From NCBI GenBank assembly GCA_001914785.1, contig MNDE01000007.1, forward strand, positions 1-40,090: 40,090 bases of DNA, written 5' to 3'. Below are positions 25,964 through 34,185 of this stretch, piece after piece. This DNA is from Acidobacteria bacterium 13_2_20CM_57_17 (GTDB lineage: Bacteria; Acidobacteriota; Terriglobia; Acidiferrales; UBA7541). The position numbers and the translations under genes were made by a program. Every line of letters starts with the position of its first letter. Position 1 is the stretch's first letter. The notes below the pieces were generated by a model that saw only the letters and a list, made by a program, of their open reading frames with translations, made no database searches and was not told the DNA's origin.

Positions 25964-27184
25964 ATGGTTCGCGCACTGTTGCTCGTCGTCGTGTGTGTAT
26001 CTTCGGTTTGCCTGGCCGGGCTGGCCATCTCCGCGGATTCGATATCGGAAAAGGCGCGCAAGCTGCACTTTTCGTCCATGGTGGTGGACACGCACGACGA
26101 TACGACGCAGCGGTTTCTCGACGGCAAATTTGACCTTGGAACGCGCAGCTCCTCCGGCAGCATCGACATTCCGCGCATGCGCGAAGGGAACCTCAGCGCG
26201 ATTTTCTTTTCCATTTGGATGCCCAGCAAAGTGACCGGACCGGAAGCCGTGGACCGCGCGCTGGTGCAGATCGATGCGGTGCGGGAACAGGTTCGCAAGC
26301 ATTCGAATGACATGGTTCTGGCTACGACTGCCGCGGAAGTGCGCGAGGCGCGGAAGCAAGGCAGGATCGCCGCGTTGATGGGAGTCGAGGGCGGACACAT
26401 GATCAATGCGAGCCTCGGCGTGCTGCGTAGTTACGCGGCGCTGGGCGTCCGCTACATGACGCTGACGCACAGCGGCAACGACGAATGGGCGGATTCGTCG
26501 ACCGACAAGCCGGTACACAATGGCCTCACGGATTTTGGCAAAGACGTGGTGCGCGAGATGAACCGTCTCGGCGTTATCGTGGACATCTCCCACGTCAGCG
26601 ACAAGACGTTTTACGACGCGCTGGAAGTCAGCAAGGCGCCCTTATTCGCCTCGCACTCATCCTGCCGCGCGATTTGCGACGCGCCGCGCAACATGACGGA
26701 CCAGATGATAAAGGATCTTGCAACAAAGGGCGGAGTCGTGCAAATCAACTACCACGTCGGGTTTCTGAGTCAGGAGTTTCGCGACGCGGAAAAGGCCGAT
26801 CCGGAGATCAATAAGTCCATCAGCGCGGAAGTGACAAAACGCTGCGGCGACAATGAGGGCTGCCAGCTCATCGAGGGCGACCACATCACGCGTGAATACG
26901 TGGAGCAGGGCAAACTACCGCGTGTGGAGTTCGGCAAGATCATCGAGCATATCGATCATGCGGTGAAAGTCGCCGGAGTGGAACACGTGGGCCTAGGTTC
27001 AGACTTCGATGGCGCCAACATGCCGTATGGGATGGAGGATGCCACGAAGCTGCCAAAGATCACGGAAGCGCTGTTGCAGAAGGGCTACTCCGAGGGTGAC
27101 GTACGGAAGATTCTCGGTGAAAATACGCTTCGCGTGATGACGGAAGTCGAGCGGGTCAGCCGGGAACTGAATGCCGGGAAGTAG
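25964..27184 (+). CDS. exported membrane dipeptidase (peptidase M19)
   Basis: 406 aa with a signal peptide (VRALLLVVVCVSSVCLAGLA). M19 zinc-site motifs are VVDTHDD, GVEGGHMI, HSGNDEWAD, VDISHVSD and LFASHSSCRAI, followed by LGSDFDGAN. The family cleaves dipeptides, including those with a D-residue at the C-terminus, and works in the periplasm or on the surface. The start ATG at 25964 follows GGGGGAAGG. It is 58 nt after sdhB but unrelated in function, and 47 nt before the cyclophilin gene, so co-transcription with that gene is likely. Confidence 0.93.
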   Translation: MVRALLLVVVCVSSVCLAGLAISADSISEKARKLHFSSMVVDTHDDTTQRFLDGKFDLGTRSSSGSIDIPRMREGNLSAIFFSIWMPSKVTGPEAVDRALVQIDAVREQVRKHSNDMVLATTAAEVREARKQGRIAALMGVEGGHMINASLGVLRSYAALGVRYMTLTHSGNDEWADSSTDKPVHNGLTDFGKDVVREMNRLGVIVDISHVSDKTFYDALEVSKAPLFASHSSCRAICDAPRNMTDQMIKDLATKGGVVQINYHVGFLSQEFRDAEKADPEINKSISAEVTKRCGDNEGCQLIEGDHITREYVEQGKLPRVEFGKIIEHIDHAVKVAGVEHVGLGSDFDGANMPYGMEDATKLPKITEALLQKGYSEGDVRKILGENTLRVMTEVERVSRELNAGK

Positions 27185-27231
27185 AGCGATGCGAAACATT
27201 TTCAATCGCACGCATAGGGGGCGTTAGGAAA

Positions 27232-28035
27232 ATGAAGCAAGTAAAGTGGTTTGTCGCCGCCGTGGTGGTGGGAACGCTGTTTTTCGGATGCAAGGCGAAA
27301 GAGCAGACCGCCGAAACGCAGCCGCCGGAAAAGCCCAAAGCGGAGGCCCCTGCCCGGCCAAAGGCCGAGACACCGGCCGCAGCGCCCGCGCAACCTGAGG
27401 CAGCCGCGAGCGCGCCGGCAGAAACGCCGCGCAAGGCGGGCTATGACCGCGCACTGCTTCGCCCTGTGCTCCTCAAAGACAAAGCTCCGGAAAAGTTTCA
27501 GGTCAAGTTCACGACAACGCGGGGCGATTTTACCGTGACCGTGAACCGTGCGTGGGCGCCCATCGGCGCGGACCGCTTTTACAATCTGGTGAAGCGCCAC
27601 TTTTATGACAACGCCAGCTTTTTCCGCGTGGTGCCCGGCTTCGTGGTGCAGTTCGGGATCAGCGCCTATCCGCCCGTTTCAGCAGCGTGGGACAATGCCA
27701 ATATTCAGGACGAGCCGGTTATCCAGTCCAACAAGCGCGGCTACCTGACGTACGCAAAGACGAGCTTGCCCAATACGCGTTCGACGCAAATCTTCATCAA
27801 CCTGAAAGATAATGCCGGGCTGGACCGCCAAGGCTTCTCGCCATTCGGAGTCGTGGATGGGCAAGGAATGAAGGTTGTCGACATGTTTTACGACCAATAC
27901 AGCGAGAGCTCCGGCCCCGAGCAGGATCAAATCTCCAAGCTGGGCAAAGCGTATCTTGACAAAGGGTGGCCGAAGCTGGATTCCATCAAGAGTGCCACTC
28001 TGGTCGGACCCCCGGCGGAAGCCGCCAAGCCATAG
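27232..28035 (+). CDS. lipoprotein peptidyl-prolyl cis-trans isomerase (cyclophilin type)
   Basis: 267 aa. A lipobox (TLFFGC, Cys about residue 22) marks it as a lipoprotein. A Pro/Ala/Lys-rich linker runs from about 27 to 75. The cyclophilin fold follows, with FYDNASFFRVVPGFVVQFG and PNTRSTQIFINL; the catalytic Arg of the FxRV motif is present. It probably assists folding of exported proteins at the outer or inner membrane. The start ATG at 27232 has TAGGAAA in front. The M19 dipeptidase gene is upstream. Confidence 0.93.
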   Translation: MKQVKWFVAAVVVGTLFFGCKAKEQTAETQPPEKPKAEAPARPKAETPAAAPAQPEAAASAPAETPRKAGYDRALLRPVLLKDKAPEKFQVKFTTTRGDFTVTVNRAWAPIGADRFYNLVKRHFYDNASFFRVVPGFVVQFGISAYPPVSAAWDNANIQDEPVIQSNKRGYLTYAKTSLPNTRSTQIFINLKDNAGLDRQGFSPFGVVDGQGMKVVDMFYDQYSESSGPEQDQISKLGKAYLDKGWPKLDSIKSATLVGPPAEAAKP

Positions 28036-28101
28036 TAATTGTTGTTTTCATTGATTACTTTTTTGAATGCGGTGCATCTAATCTTTGTGGAGAGCTTCCC
28101 T

Positions 28102-28131
28102 TTGACAGGGGAGCGTAGGGGAAAGTATTCT
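28102..28131 (+). promoter_or_regulatory. promoter of the sulfur operon, leaderless layout
   Basis: A perfect -35 TTGACA (28102-28107), an 18-nt spacer and -10 TATTCT (28126-28131, 4 of 6 matches). Eight bases then lead to the ATG at 28140, so the predicted transcription start is on or within two bases of that ATG. There is no Shine-Dalgarno in front of the ATG, which fits a leaderless mRNA. Confidence 0.65.
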
Positions 28132-28139
28132 TTAGCTTC

Positions 28140-28235
28140 ATGAAGACCTATTGCCAGATGATGTGTTGCTGTTGCGCGTGTAACGCTGCGTGTCGCAAGG
28201 CACGCATCTCTGGCCAGAGGAGTTTCCGGACTTAG
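28140..28235 (+). CDS. poly-cysteine leader peptide (31 aa)
   Basis: A short ORF, ATG 28140 to TAG 28233-28235. Codons 8-14 read M-C-C-C-C-A-C, with Cys codons at 28164-28175 (four in a row), 28179 and 28191, plus one at codon 5. Six of the first 14 codons after the start are Cys or Met. Such runs are hallmarks of attenuator leader peptides that sense an amino acid through ribosome stalling, as in trp and his operons and the poly-Cys leaders described in mycobacteria. It precedes a sulfite/nitrite reductase operon. The peptide itself is not expected to have a function. Confidence 0.72.
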   Translation: MKTYCQMMCCCCACNAACRKARISGQRSFRT

Positions 28236-28304
28236 CGGTAGCTGAATCATAGAGTTCCGAAGCCCACGTGCCAGAGACCTAGGCATCGTGGGCTTTTTGT
28301 TTTT
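28187..28304 (+). promoter_or_regulatory. predicted cysteine-responsive transcription attenuator
   Basis: Four segments can pair in alternative ways. Segment 1 TGCGTG (28187-28192) pairs with CACGCA (28201-28206). Segment 2 GGCACG (28199-28204) can instead pair with CGTGCC (28267-28272), and TCTCTGG (28207-28213) with CCAGAGA (28271-28277). Both latter pairings use bases of the terminator 5' arm. A ribosome stalled on the Cys run (28164-28181) would cover segment 1 and free segment 2 to form the antiterminator; a ribosome that runs to the stop lets 1:2 and the terminator form. The mechanism is inferred from the sequence. Confidence 0.65.
28261..28304 (+). terminator. intrinsic terminator upstream of the reductase gene
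   Basis: Arm AGCCCACGTGCC (28261-28272) pairs with GGCA-T-CGTGGGCT (28282-28294): 12 pairs with one bulged T, loop of 9 nt. It is followed directly by TTTTTGTTTTT. It ends 45 nt before the sulfite/nitrite reductase start, so it acts on that gene and cannot be the end of the upstream cyclophilin gene alone. Confidence 0.85.
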
Positions 28305-28349
28305 GGAGCGGAAATTTTCAGTGCCGAGAAACTTGGGGGCCACGGATTT

Positions 28350-30116
28350 ATGAGTGTGACGGAATTAACTGCTATAGCGGAAATCGAAGAGCGGCACAGC
28401 CGCGAAGCCATCGAAGCGGAAATCGCGCGCTTTGAAGAGCGCGTGCAACAACTGCAGGGCGGCGCCATCACGGCGGAACAATTCCGCCCCTTTCGCCTGA
28501 AGCACGGCACGTACGGCCAGCGGCAGCCGGGATTCCAAATGCTGCGCGTCAAGATCGCGGCGGGCGTGTTGAAACCTGCGCAGCTTCGCGTCCTAGCGAA
28601 CATTGCGGACGAGTACTCCACCGGCCGGGGGCACCTCACCACGCGCGAAAACGTGCAATTCCATTTTGTGAAACTCGAAAACGTAGCCGCGGCGATGCGC
28701 CTGTTGGCTGATGCGGGACTGACCACGCGCGAGGCTTGCGGGAACACCGTGCGCAACGTCACGGCCTGTCCGGTGGCAGGGATTTGCCCTGGCGAAGCGT
28801 TCGACGTGACGCCGTACGCTTTGGGCGTGTCGCGATATCTCCTGCGCCATCCCGATTTTCACGACTTGCCGCGCAAGTTCAAGATTGCCTTTTCGGGCTG
28901 CGAGGACGATGGCGCATGCGCCGTGGCGGGAATCCATGACGTGGGACTCATCGCGCAAGTCCGGGGCAACAACGGGACTTCGCGCCGTGGATTCAAAGTC
29001 CTTGTCGGCGGTGGACTGGGAAGCTTGCCCACGGAAGCCGCGGTCCTGACGGACTTTCTGCCCGAGGAAGAACTGCTCCCGACCATTGAGGCTGTCCTGC
29101 GCGTTTTCACGGAAACGGGGAATCGCAAGAACAAACTGCTGGCACGATTGAAGTACGTTCTGCGCGCAAAGGGAATCGAGGAGTTTCGCCGCCTGGTGGC
29201 GGAGAAGCGCAAAGTCTCACAGGCTCCTGCGGAGGTTTTCACCGTGCCTACGCCTATCCGGCCTGTACTGGTCACGATCGCGGGGGCATCTTTGTCATTT
29301 GCGACGGAAACGCAGAACGATCCCGAGTACGACCGCTGGGCGGAGCACAACCTGATGTCTCAGCGCCAAACGGGATACGGTGCGGTGTGGATCAAGCTGC
29401 CGGCTGGGACGTTCCACAGCAATCAGATGCGTGGCCTTGCGGATGTATTGGAGAAGAACGAACTAACGGGCGTGCGGATTGCCGTCAATCAGGATCTTGT
29501 TATTCCATGGGTTCCTTTTGACCGCGTGCGGGCAATCTACGACCAGCTTGGCACACTGGACCTAGCTACGCCCGGAGCGCGTACTATCTCCGACGTCACC
29601 GGCTGCCCGGGAGCGACTACTTGCAACCTCGGGATCACACGCTCGTTGACGCTAGCCGACGTGCTTTCCCGCGAATTGGATGGATACAGCGATCCAGAAA
29701 TCCAAAAACTGCGCATCAAGATCAGCGGCTGCCCAAATTCCTGCGGGCACCATCACATCGCCGATATCGGATTTTACGGCAACGTCAGGAAAGTTGGTGA
29801 ACAGCAAGCGCCTTACTACCAACTCCTGCTGGGTGGGAAAGTGAACGCTGATGGGGTGCGCTTTGGCAGGCAAATCATGTCCGTGCCGGCGCGGCCCGTC
29901 CCCGCGATTATTCGTGAACTGCTGGCGTTCTATCAGGCGGACCGGCAACCGGCGGAAACATTTTCCGCGTGGGTGACGCGCACGCCGGACACAACCATTA
30001 AGGAGCGCCTCCGCCCGTTGGCTGAAGTTAACAGCGCCACTGAGGATCTTTTCGTGGATTGGGGAGACACGGAAACGTATTCGTTGAAGCTCGGCCGTGG
30101 AGAGTGCGTGGCATGA
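28350..30116 (+). CDS. siroheme-dependent sulfite/nitrite reductase (ferredoxin type)
   Basis: 588 aa. Two repeats of the ferredoxin-like and siroheme domains are visible. The [4Fe-4S]-siroheme ligands are Cys419 and Cys425 (GCPGATTCNLG) and Cys461 and Cys465 (GCPNSCGHH). Siroheme-binding motifs YSTGRGHLTTRENVQFHF and RNVTACPVAGICPGE are in the N-terminal half. The family includes both sulfite and nitrite reductases and the sequence alone does not separate them. The poly-Cys attenuator in front argues for sulfite to sulfide in cysteine biosynthesis. The stop overlaps the next gene's ATG (ATGA). Confidence 0.92.
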   Translation: MSVTELTAIAEIEERHSREAIEAEIARFEERVQQLQGGAITAEQFRPFRLKHGTYGQRQPGFQMLRVKIAAGVLKPAQLRVLANIADEYSTGRGHLTTRENVQFHFVKLENVAAAMRLLADAGLTTREACGNTVRNVTACPVAGICPGEAFDVTPYALGVSRYLLRHPDFHDLPRKFKIAFSGCEDDGACAVAGIHDVGLIAQVRGNNGTSRRGFKVLVGGGLGSLPTEAAVLTDFLPEEELLPTIEAVLRVFTETGNRKNKLLARLKYVLRAKGIEEFRRLVAEKRKVSQAPAEVFTVPTPIRPVLVTIAGASLSFATETQNDPEYDRWAEHNLMSQRQTGYGAVWIKLPAGTFHSNQMRGLADVLEKNELTGVRIAVNQDLVIPWVPFDRVRAIYDQLGTLDLATPGARTISDVTGCPGATTCNLGITRSLTLADVLSRELDGYSDPEIQKLRIKISGCPNSCGHHHIADIGFYGNVRKVGEQQAPYYQLLLGGKVNADGVRFGRQIMSVPARPVPAIIRELLAFYQADRQPAETFSAWVTRTPDTTIKERLRPLAEVNSATEDLFVDWGDTETYSLKLGRGECVA

Positions 30117-30889
30117 GTGGCAAGGTCTATCTCGTTGGGGCGGGGCCGGGCGATCCCGAACTGCTCACCTTGAAAGCGGCGCGTTTGCTGGCTGGCGCCG
30201 ATGTCGTTCTGCACGATGCACTCGTCAGTGATGGCGTCTTGGCGTTGATTTCGCCCGGTGCCGAGGTCATTAACGTCGGTAAGCGCGCCGGCCAGAAGCT
30301 TCTTACGCAGGATGAAATCAACTCGCTGCTGGTTTCCTATGCGCAGACCCGCCAGACCGTTGTCCGCTTGAAAGGCGGAGATCCGACGATTTTTGGGCGC
30401 GCAGGGGAGGAGATCGAAGCGCTTCGCAAAGGCGGGATTGAATATGAAATCGTTCCGGGCATTAGCGCGGCGCTGGGAGCCGCGGCAACGGCGGGAATTT
30501 CGCTGACGGATCGCCGGGTAGCCTCGCAGATCGTCTTTACGACGTTTTCGCGGGGAAGCGACGGCAGCGTGATGGACTGGGGATGCGTTACCAGCACCAC
30601 CACGCTTGTTCTGTACATGCCCGGCGCGGATTACGCGGAAGTCTCCGATCGATTGCTGGCGGGCGGGCTGCCGGCGGACCTTCCGTGCGTGATCGTGTCG
30701 CGCGCCAGTGGTTCCGAGCAGCAAGTGCGGTGGTCGAGCGTTGCGCGGCTTGCGAGCGAAGAGAGACTTCCGGCCCCGGCTTTGTTGATTGTCGGCCGTG
30801 TGGCGTCGCGCGATGTTGCGGAAATCAGCGCATCGTTTTGGGACCGGAATCGAAGAGATCCAGATGGTGAACGCAGATCGATAAGTTAA
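30113..30889 (+). CDS. cobA: uroporphyrinogen-III C-methyltransferase (SUMT)
   Basis: 258 aa from ATG at 30113, overlapping the reductase stop by 4 nt (the longer reading from 30059 lies inside the reductase gene). SUMT motifs are VGAGPGDPELLTLKA, VRLKGGDPTIFGRAGEE and VPGISAALGAAA. It transfers two methyl groups from SAM to uroporphyrinogen III to give precorrin-2, the branch point to siroheme. Its coupling to the reductase is fitting because siroheme is that enzyme's cofactor. No CysG-type dehydrogenase/ferrochelatase domain is fused, so another gene must finish siroheme. Confidence 0.94.
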   Translation: MSGKVYLVGAGPGDPELLTLKAARLLAGADVVLHDALVSDGVLALISPGAEVINVGKRAGQKLLTQDEINSLLVSYAQTRQTVVRLKGGDPTIFGRAGEEIEALRKGGIEYEIVPGISAALGAAATAGISLTDRRVASQIVFTTFSRGSDGSVMDWGCVTSTTTLVLYMPGADYAEVSDRLLAGGLPADLPCVIVSRASGSEQQVRWSSVARLASEERLPAPALLIVGRVASRDVAEISASFWDRNRRDPDGERRSIS

Positions 30890-30907
30890 ATCGTTAGGAG
30901 CATATCT

Positions 30908-31039
30908 ATGGGTGCAGAAACCGTAGGAGCAAAGACGAGAAATCGCTGGAAGCTGTCGCTGGACACCTGGGCCGTACTGGTGGCTTTTCTTTTAGCGTTG
31001 CTGGTACGCACAGGCGTTTTCAAACACATCCCCTGGTGA
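30908..31039 (+). CDS. 43-aa single-span membrane microprotein
   Basis: ATG 30908 to TGA 31037-31039. TAGGAG lies 8 nt upstream. The sequence has a basic N-terminus (AKTRNRWKLSLD), then a hydrophobic helix WAVLVAFLLALLV and a tail RTGVFKHIPW. It lies 18 nt after cobA and 29 nt before the YeiH-family gene, in the same strand. Longer YeiH-type proteins carry an N-terminal WW/WAV-type helix, so this may be a detached first helix or a small partner. I could not name a family. Confidence 0.7.
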   Translation: MGAETVGAKTRNRWKLSLDTWAVLVAFLLALLVRTGVFKHIPW

Positions 31040-31068
31040 AGATTTTCTGCAAATGGAGATGACGAAAC

Positions 31069-32154
31069 ATGGCTGATGTCATTACGGTTCCACAGGTTCA
31101 GCCGGTGCAACCGGCGCTGCGGTTTCTGCGGGTGATCCCCGGCGTGCTGTTGCTCGCCGCCGTCGGCTATGCGGGCAAATTGCTGGAGCAAAATGTTGGC
31201 GCGTATGCCAAGGCGCATCACTGGACGTTTCCGAACATCGAGTACGTGCTATGGGCCATCGTTCTCGGACTGGTGATTTCGAATACAGTGGGCATTCCTG
31301 AAATTGTCCGCACGGGAGTCGCTACGTACGAATTCTGGCTGAAGGCTGGAATTGTGTTGCTCGGCTCACGTTTTCTGCTGGGCGACATCTTGAAGCTCGG
31401 CGGAGTCAGCCTGGTTCTCGTGGCCATTGAAATCGCCGGCTCGCTCGCGTTCATGACGTTTCTGGGCAGGCTATTCAAGCTCAAGCCCAAACTTACGACG
31501 CTGCTTGCGGTCGGCTCGGCGGTGTGCGGCGTCAGTGCGATCATCGCCACGAAAGGCGCCATTGAAGCCGACGACGAAGATTCTTCCTTTTCTATCGCGG
31601 CGATTCTCGCGCTTGGCGCGCTGGCGCTCTTCACTTTTCCGCTGATTGGGCATGCTCTCCATCTTAGCGACCGCGCTTACGGCCTGTGGGCCGGTCTCGG
31701 CGTGGACAATACGGCGGAAGCGACAGCGGCGGGAGCGCTCTATTCAGATGCTGCCGGCAAACTCGCCGTGCTGGTGAAGTCCACGCGGAACGCGATGATT
31801 GGATTCGTGGTGCTGGCTTATGCCATTTACTGGGCCAGTCAGGGACAGGCGAAGGCGGTAGGGAACAAAGCGGCGTTCCTGTGGCAGAAATTCCCGAAGT
31901 TCGTGCTTGGCTTCCTGTTGATCTCGGTGCTTGCGACGTATCACTTTTTCAATAAGGACCAAGTCGGAGCGCTGGCCAATCTTTCGCGCTGGGCGTTTCT
32001 GCTGACGTTTGCGGGCGTTGGACTGCGTACCAATTTCAGCGAGATGCGCAAGCAGGGCCTGCGGCCGTTCGCAGTGGGAGCGATTGGCGAAGTGGTGATC
32101 GCGGGGTTTACGCTGGCCTTGGTCTATGGAGCCAGCAAAATCTTCGGCTGGTAA
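31069..32154 (+). CDS. YeiH/UPF0324-family putative sulfate exporter
   Basis: 361 aa with about ten hydrophobic segments. Family motifs visible are ASYEFWLKAGIVLLGSRF-like ATYEFWLKAGIVLLGSRF, the VGSAVCGVSAIIATKGAI segment and the late AFLLTFAGVGLRTNFSEM. UPF0324 members are annotated as putative sulfate exporters, but transport has not been well proved. Position in a sulfite reductase and siroheme operon fits export of sulfite or sulfate, or another sulfur anion. Start ATG 31069 has GGAG about 10 nt upstream. Confidence 0.88.
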   Translation: MADVITVPQVQPVQPALRFLRVIPGVLLLAAVGYAGKLLEQNVGAYAKAHHWTFPNIEYVLWAIVLGLVISNTVGIPEIVRTGVATYEFWLKAGIVLLGSRFLLGDILKLGGVSLVLVAIEIAGSLAFMTFLGRLFKLKPKLTTLLAVGSAVCGVSAIIATKGAIEADDEDSSFSIAAILALGALALFTFPLIGHALHLSDRAYGLWAGLGVDNTAEATAAGALYSDAAGKLAVLVKSTRNAMIGFVVLAYAIYWASQGQAKAVGNKAAFLWQKFPKFVLGFLLISVLATYHFFNKDQVGALANLSRWAFLLTFAGVGLRTNFSEMRKQGLRPFAVGAIGEVVIAGFTLALVYGASKIFGW

Positions 32155-32173
32155 GAAGCTGAGGAGCTGTCGA

Positions 32174-33166
32174 TTATTCTTTTCGTTGCTGGACTCCCTT
32201 CACGGCGCCGAGAATTAGATTGTAAGCGGCTTGGCGGGAGAGGCCAGCTTTATCGTGATCATCGAATGGAGTTGATGCGACGCCGAATGCGGCCACTTTC
32301 TCGTATTTGAACATTTCAGTCAAAGCAGCCGCCAACTCGACGCTCGTCGGGCCTCCGGGAACGGTCAGCGGATGGCCGGACACCTCGCGCGGATCGAGAG
32401 CATCCATATCCACGTGAATGTAAATCACGTCCGTGACCTCAGATAGGCGTTTCATCTCGCGGTGAAGATTCGCGGAACGCGTGCGTACGTCTTCGAGCGT
32501 GAGCTGCTGAATGTCAGAGCGGTCCAAGAGTTCCTGTTCCAGGGGATCGGTGTCGCGCACGCACATCTCCACGATGTGCCGAGTGGGCACCGCAGGCTCG
32601 AGGCCGGCCTTGAGCCGTATCCGCGTAAGGCATTGCCCGGCAGCGATGGCGACAGGCATTCCGCCGAGCATGCCGCTCAGCGTAGTCTCCGGAGTGTTGA
32701 AATCCCCGTGAGCATCGATGAAAACCATGCCGACGCGCAAGGGCTTTGCGCTCGGACCGGAATGCTGGAGGCCGCTAAGCATTCCGAGAATGCCGTTGCA
32801 ATTGGCAAGCAGCCCGACGGGAAGGTAGCCGCTGCGGCGCTCTTCGGAAACCAGTTTGGCGAGATCGCCGCTGGCTAGCGCGAGTTTGTTCCAGGAGCCG
32901 TAGGCTTTCTCCTCGTCGGCGGTCAGCGCCGTGGCCGAAACCGGTTTCGTCTGGATGCCTTGAGCTTCGAGCAGTTTCTGGATTCCGCCTTGCTCGAGAT
33001 AATCGGGGCCACGCGAAGTATCGGGCACATTCCGTTCACCCACGTAAGGCATCTTGACGAGCGCGACCCGAACGGGATTTGCACTGCCATCTCTATTTTG
33101 GGCGAATGCGACGCCAAAAAGCGGCAAGCATCCCACGATCAAGGCTGCTATACGGCGTTTCATCAT
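32174..33166 (-). CDS. exported arginase-family (ureohydrolase) protein
   Basis: 330 aa with a signal peptide (IAALIVGCLPLFGVAFAQ), unusual for arginases. Binuclear metal motifs are DAHGDFN and HVDMDALDP, but the first histidine motif (GGDHS in arginases) is replaced by ANCNGIL, with a Cys in the place of the ligand. Possible substrates are guanidino compounds such as arginine, agmatine or others. Two adjacent ATGs (33166, 33163) are possible starts. It converges on the YeiH-family gene with a 19-nt gap and no visible terminator. Confidence 0.85.
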   Translation of the reverse strand: MMKRRIAALIVGCLPLFGVAFAQNRDGSANPVRVALVKMPYVGERNVPDTSRGPDYLEQGGIQKLLEAQGIQTKPVSATALTADEEKAYGSWNKLALASGDLAKLVSEERRSGYLPVGLLANCNGILGMLSGLQHSGPSAKPLRVGMVFIDAHGDFNTPETTLSGMLGGMPVAIAAGQCLTRIRLKAGLEPAVPTRHIVEMCVRDTDPLEQELLDRSDIQQLTLEDVRTRSANLHREMKRLSEVTDVIYIHVDMDALDPREVSGHPLTVPGGPTSVELAAALTEMFKYEKVAAFGVASTPFDDHDKAGLSRQAAYNLILGAVKGVQQRKE

Positions 33167-33210
33167 TCTCTTCTCAGAACTTCGCGCTCTCTGAGTTCTC
33201 TTCGTGGAAA

Positions 33211-34152
33211 TTACAGCCCGAGCACCGTCACAAGCTCCCGCACGGAGGCGGAGGACTTTTGCAGCGCGGCGTTTTCTTCCGGCGTCAGCTTGATCTGGAT
33301 GATTTCTTCGACGCCGTTCGCGCCGAGCTTGACGGGCACGCCAACGAACAGCCCCTTGATCCCGTATTCGCCTTCGAGATAGACGGCGCAGGGGAGAATT
33401 TTTTTCTTGTCCTTGAGGATCGCCTCCACCATCTCAACACCTGCCGCGGAGGGAGCGTAATAGGCCGACCCGGTCTTCAACAAGTTCACGATTTCGGCGC
33501 CGCCTTTGCGCGTGCGCTCCACGATGGCGTCGATGCGTTCCTTGGGCAGGAGATCGGGGAGGGGAATCCCCGCCACGGTCGAGTAGCGGGGCAGTGGCAC
33601 CATGTCGTCGCCATGCCCGCCAAGCACGAAGGAGTGCACGTTTTCCACGCTAACCTTGCACTCCATCGCCACGAACGTGCTCATGCGCGCGGAGTCCAGA
33701 ACGCCCGCCATTCCAATGACGCGATTTTTCGGGAAGCCACTGACCTTGAGCGCCGCCTGGGCCATAGCATCGAGGGGATTCGTGACCACGATGATGGTGC
33801 ACTTTGGCGAATGCTTTACGATTTGCTCGACGACGGCTTTTACGACGTCGTAGTTGGCTTTCAGCAACTCGTCGCGGCTCATTCCGGGCTTGCGCGGGAA
33901 CCCGGCGGTGATCACGACCACGTCGCTGCCCGCCGTTGCGGAATAGTCACCGTTCGCCGTGGAAATGCCCGTCGCGCGCGAATCCGTTCGCGTGATTGGA
34001 CCGGATTCCATCATGTCCAGCGCTTTTCCGGCCGGGGGGCCGTCCAAAATGTCGGTCAGAACGACGTCGGCCAGTTCCATGTCCAGGATGCGCTGGGCAG
34101 TGGTCGAGCCCACGAATCCGCCGCCTACGACGGTCACTTTTTTTCTGCTCAT
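33211..34152 (-). CDS. mdh: malate dehydrogenase (LDH-like type)
   Basis: 313 aa. The Rossmann motif [12 protein letters not shown] and the Asp at the end of beta-2 (VVLTDILDG) indicate NAD. Catalytic segments are [14 protein letters not shown] (substrate Arg), [18 protein letters not shown] [12 protein letters not shown] and the proton-relay His in LGGHGDDMV. It oxidises malate to oxaloacetate in the TCA cycle. Start ATG 34152 has AAGGAGA close upstream. It follows icd on the same strand after 33 nt, forming an icd-mdh unit. Confidence 0.95.
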   Translation of the reverse strand: MSRKKVTVVGGGFVGSTTAQRILDMELADVVLTDILDGPPAGKALDMMESGPITRTDSRATGISTANGDYSATAGSDVVVITAGFPRKPGMSRDELLKANYDVVKAVVEQIVKHSPKCTIIVVTNPLDAMAQAALKVSGFPKNRVIGMAGVLDSARMSTFVAMECKVSVENVHSFVLGGHGDDMVPLPRYSTVAGIPLPDLLPKERIDAIVERTRKGGAEIVNLLKTGSAYYAPSAAGVEMVEAILKDKKKILPCAVYLEGEYGIKGLFVGVPVKLGANGVEEIIQIKLTPEENAALQKSSASVRELVTVLGL

Positions 34153-34185
34153 GCCTCTCCTTGTGTGTCGAACAAACTTCTTTTG

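Noticed and set aside
28350..30116. Calling the reductase a nitrite reductase
   Set aside because: The Cys motifs fit both sulfite and nitrite reductases. The poly-Cys attenuator and SUMT favour sulfite, but I left the product name open.
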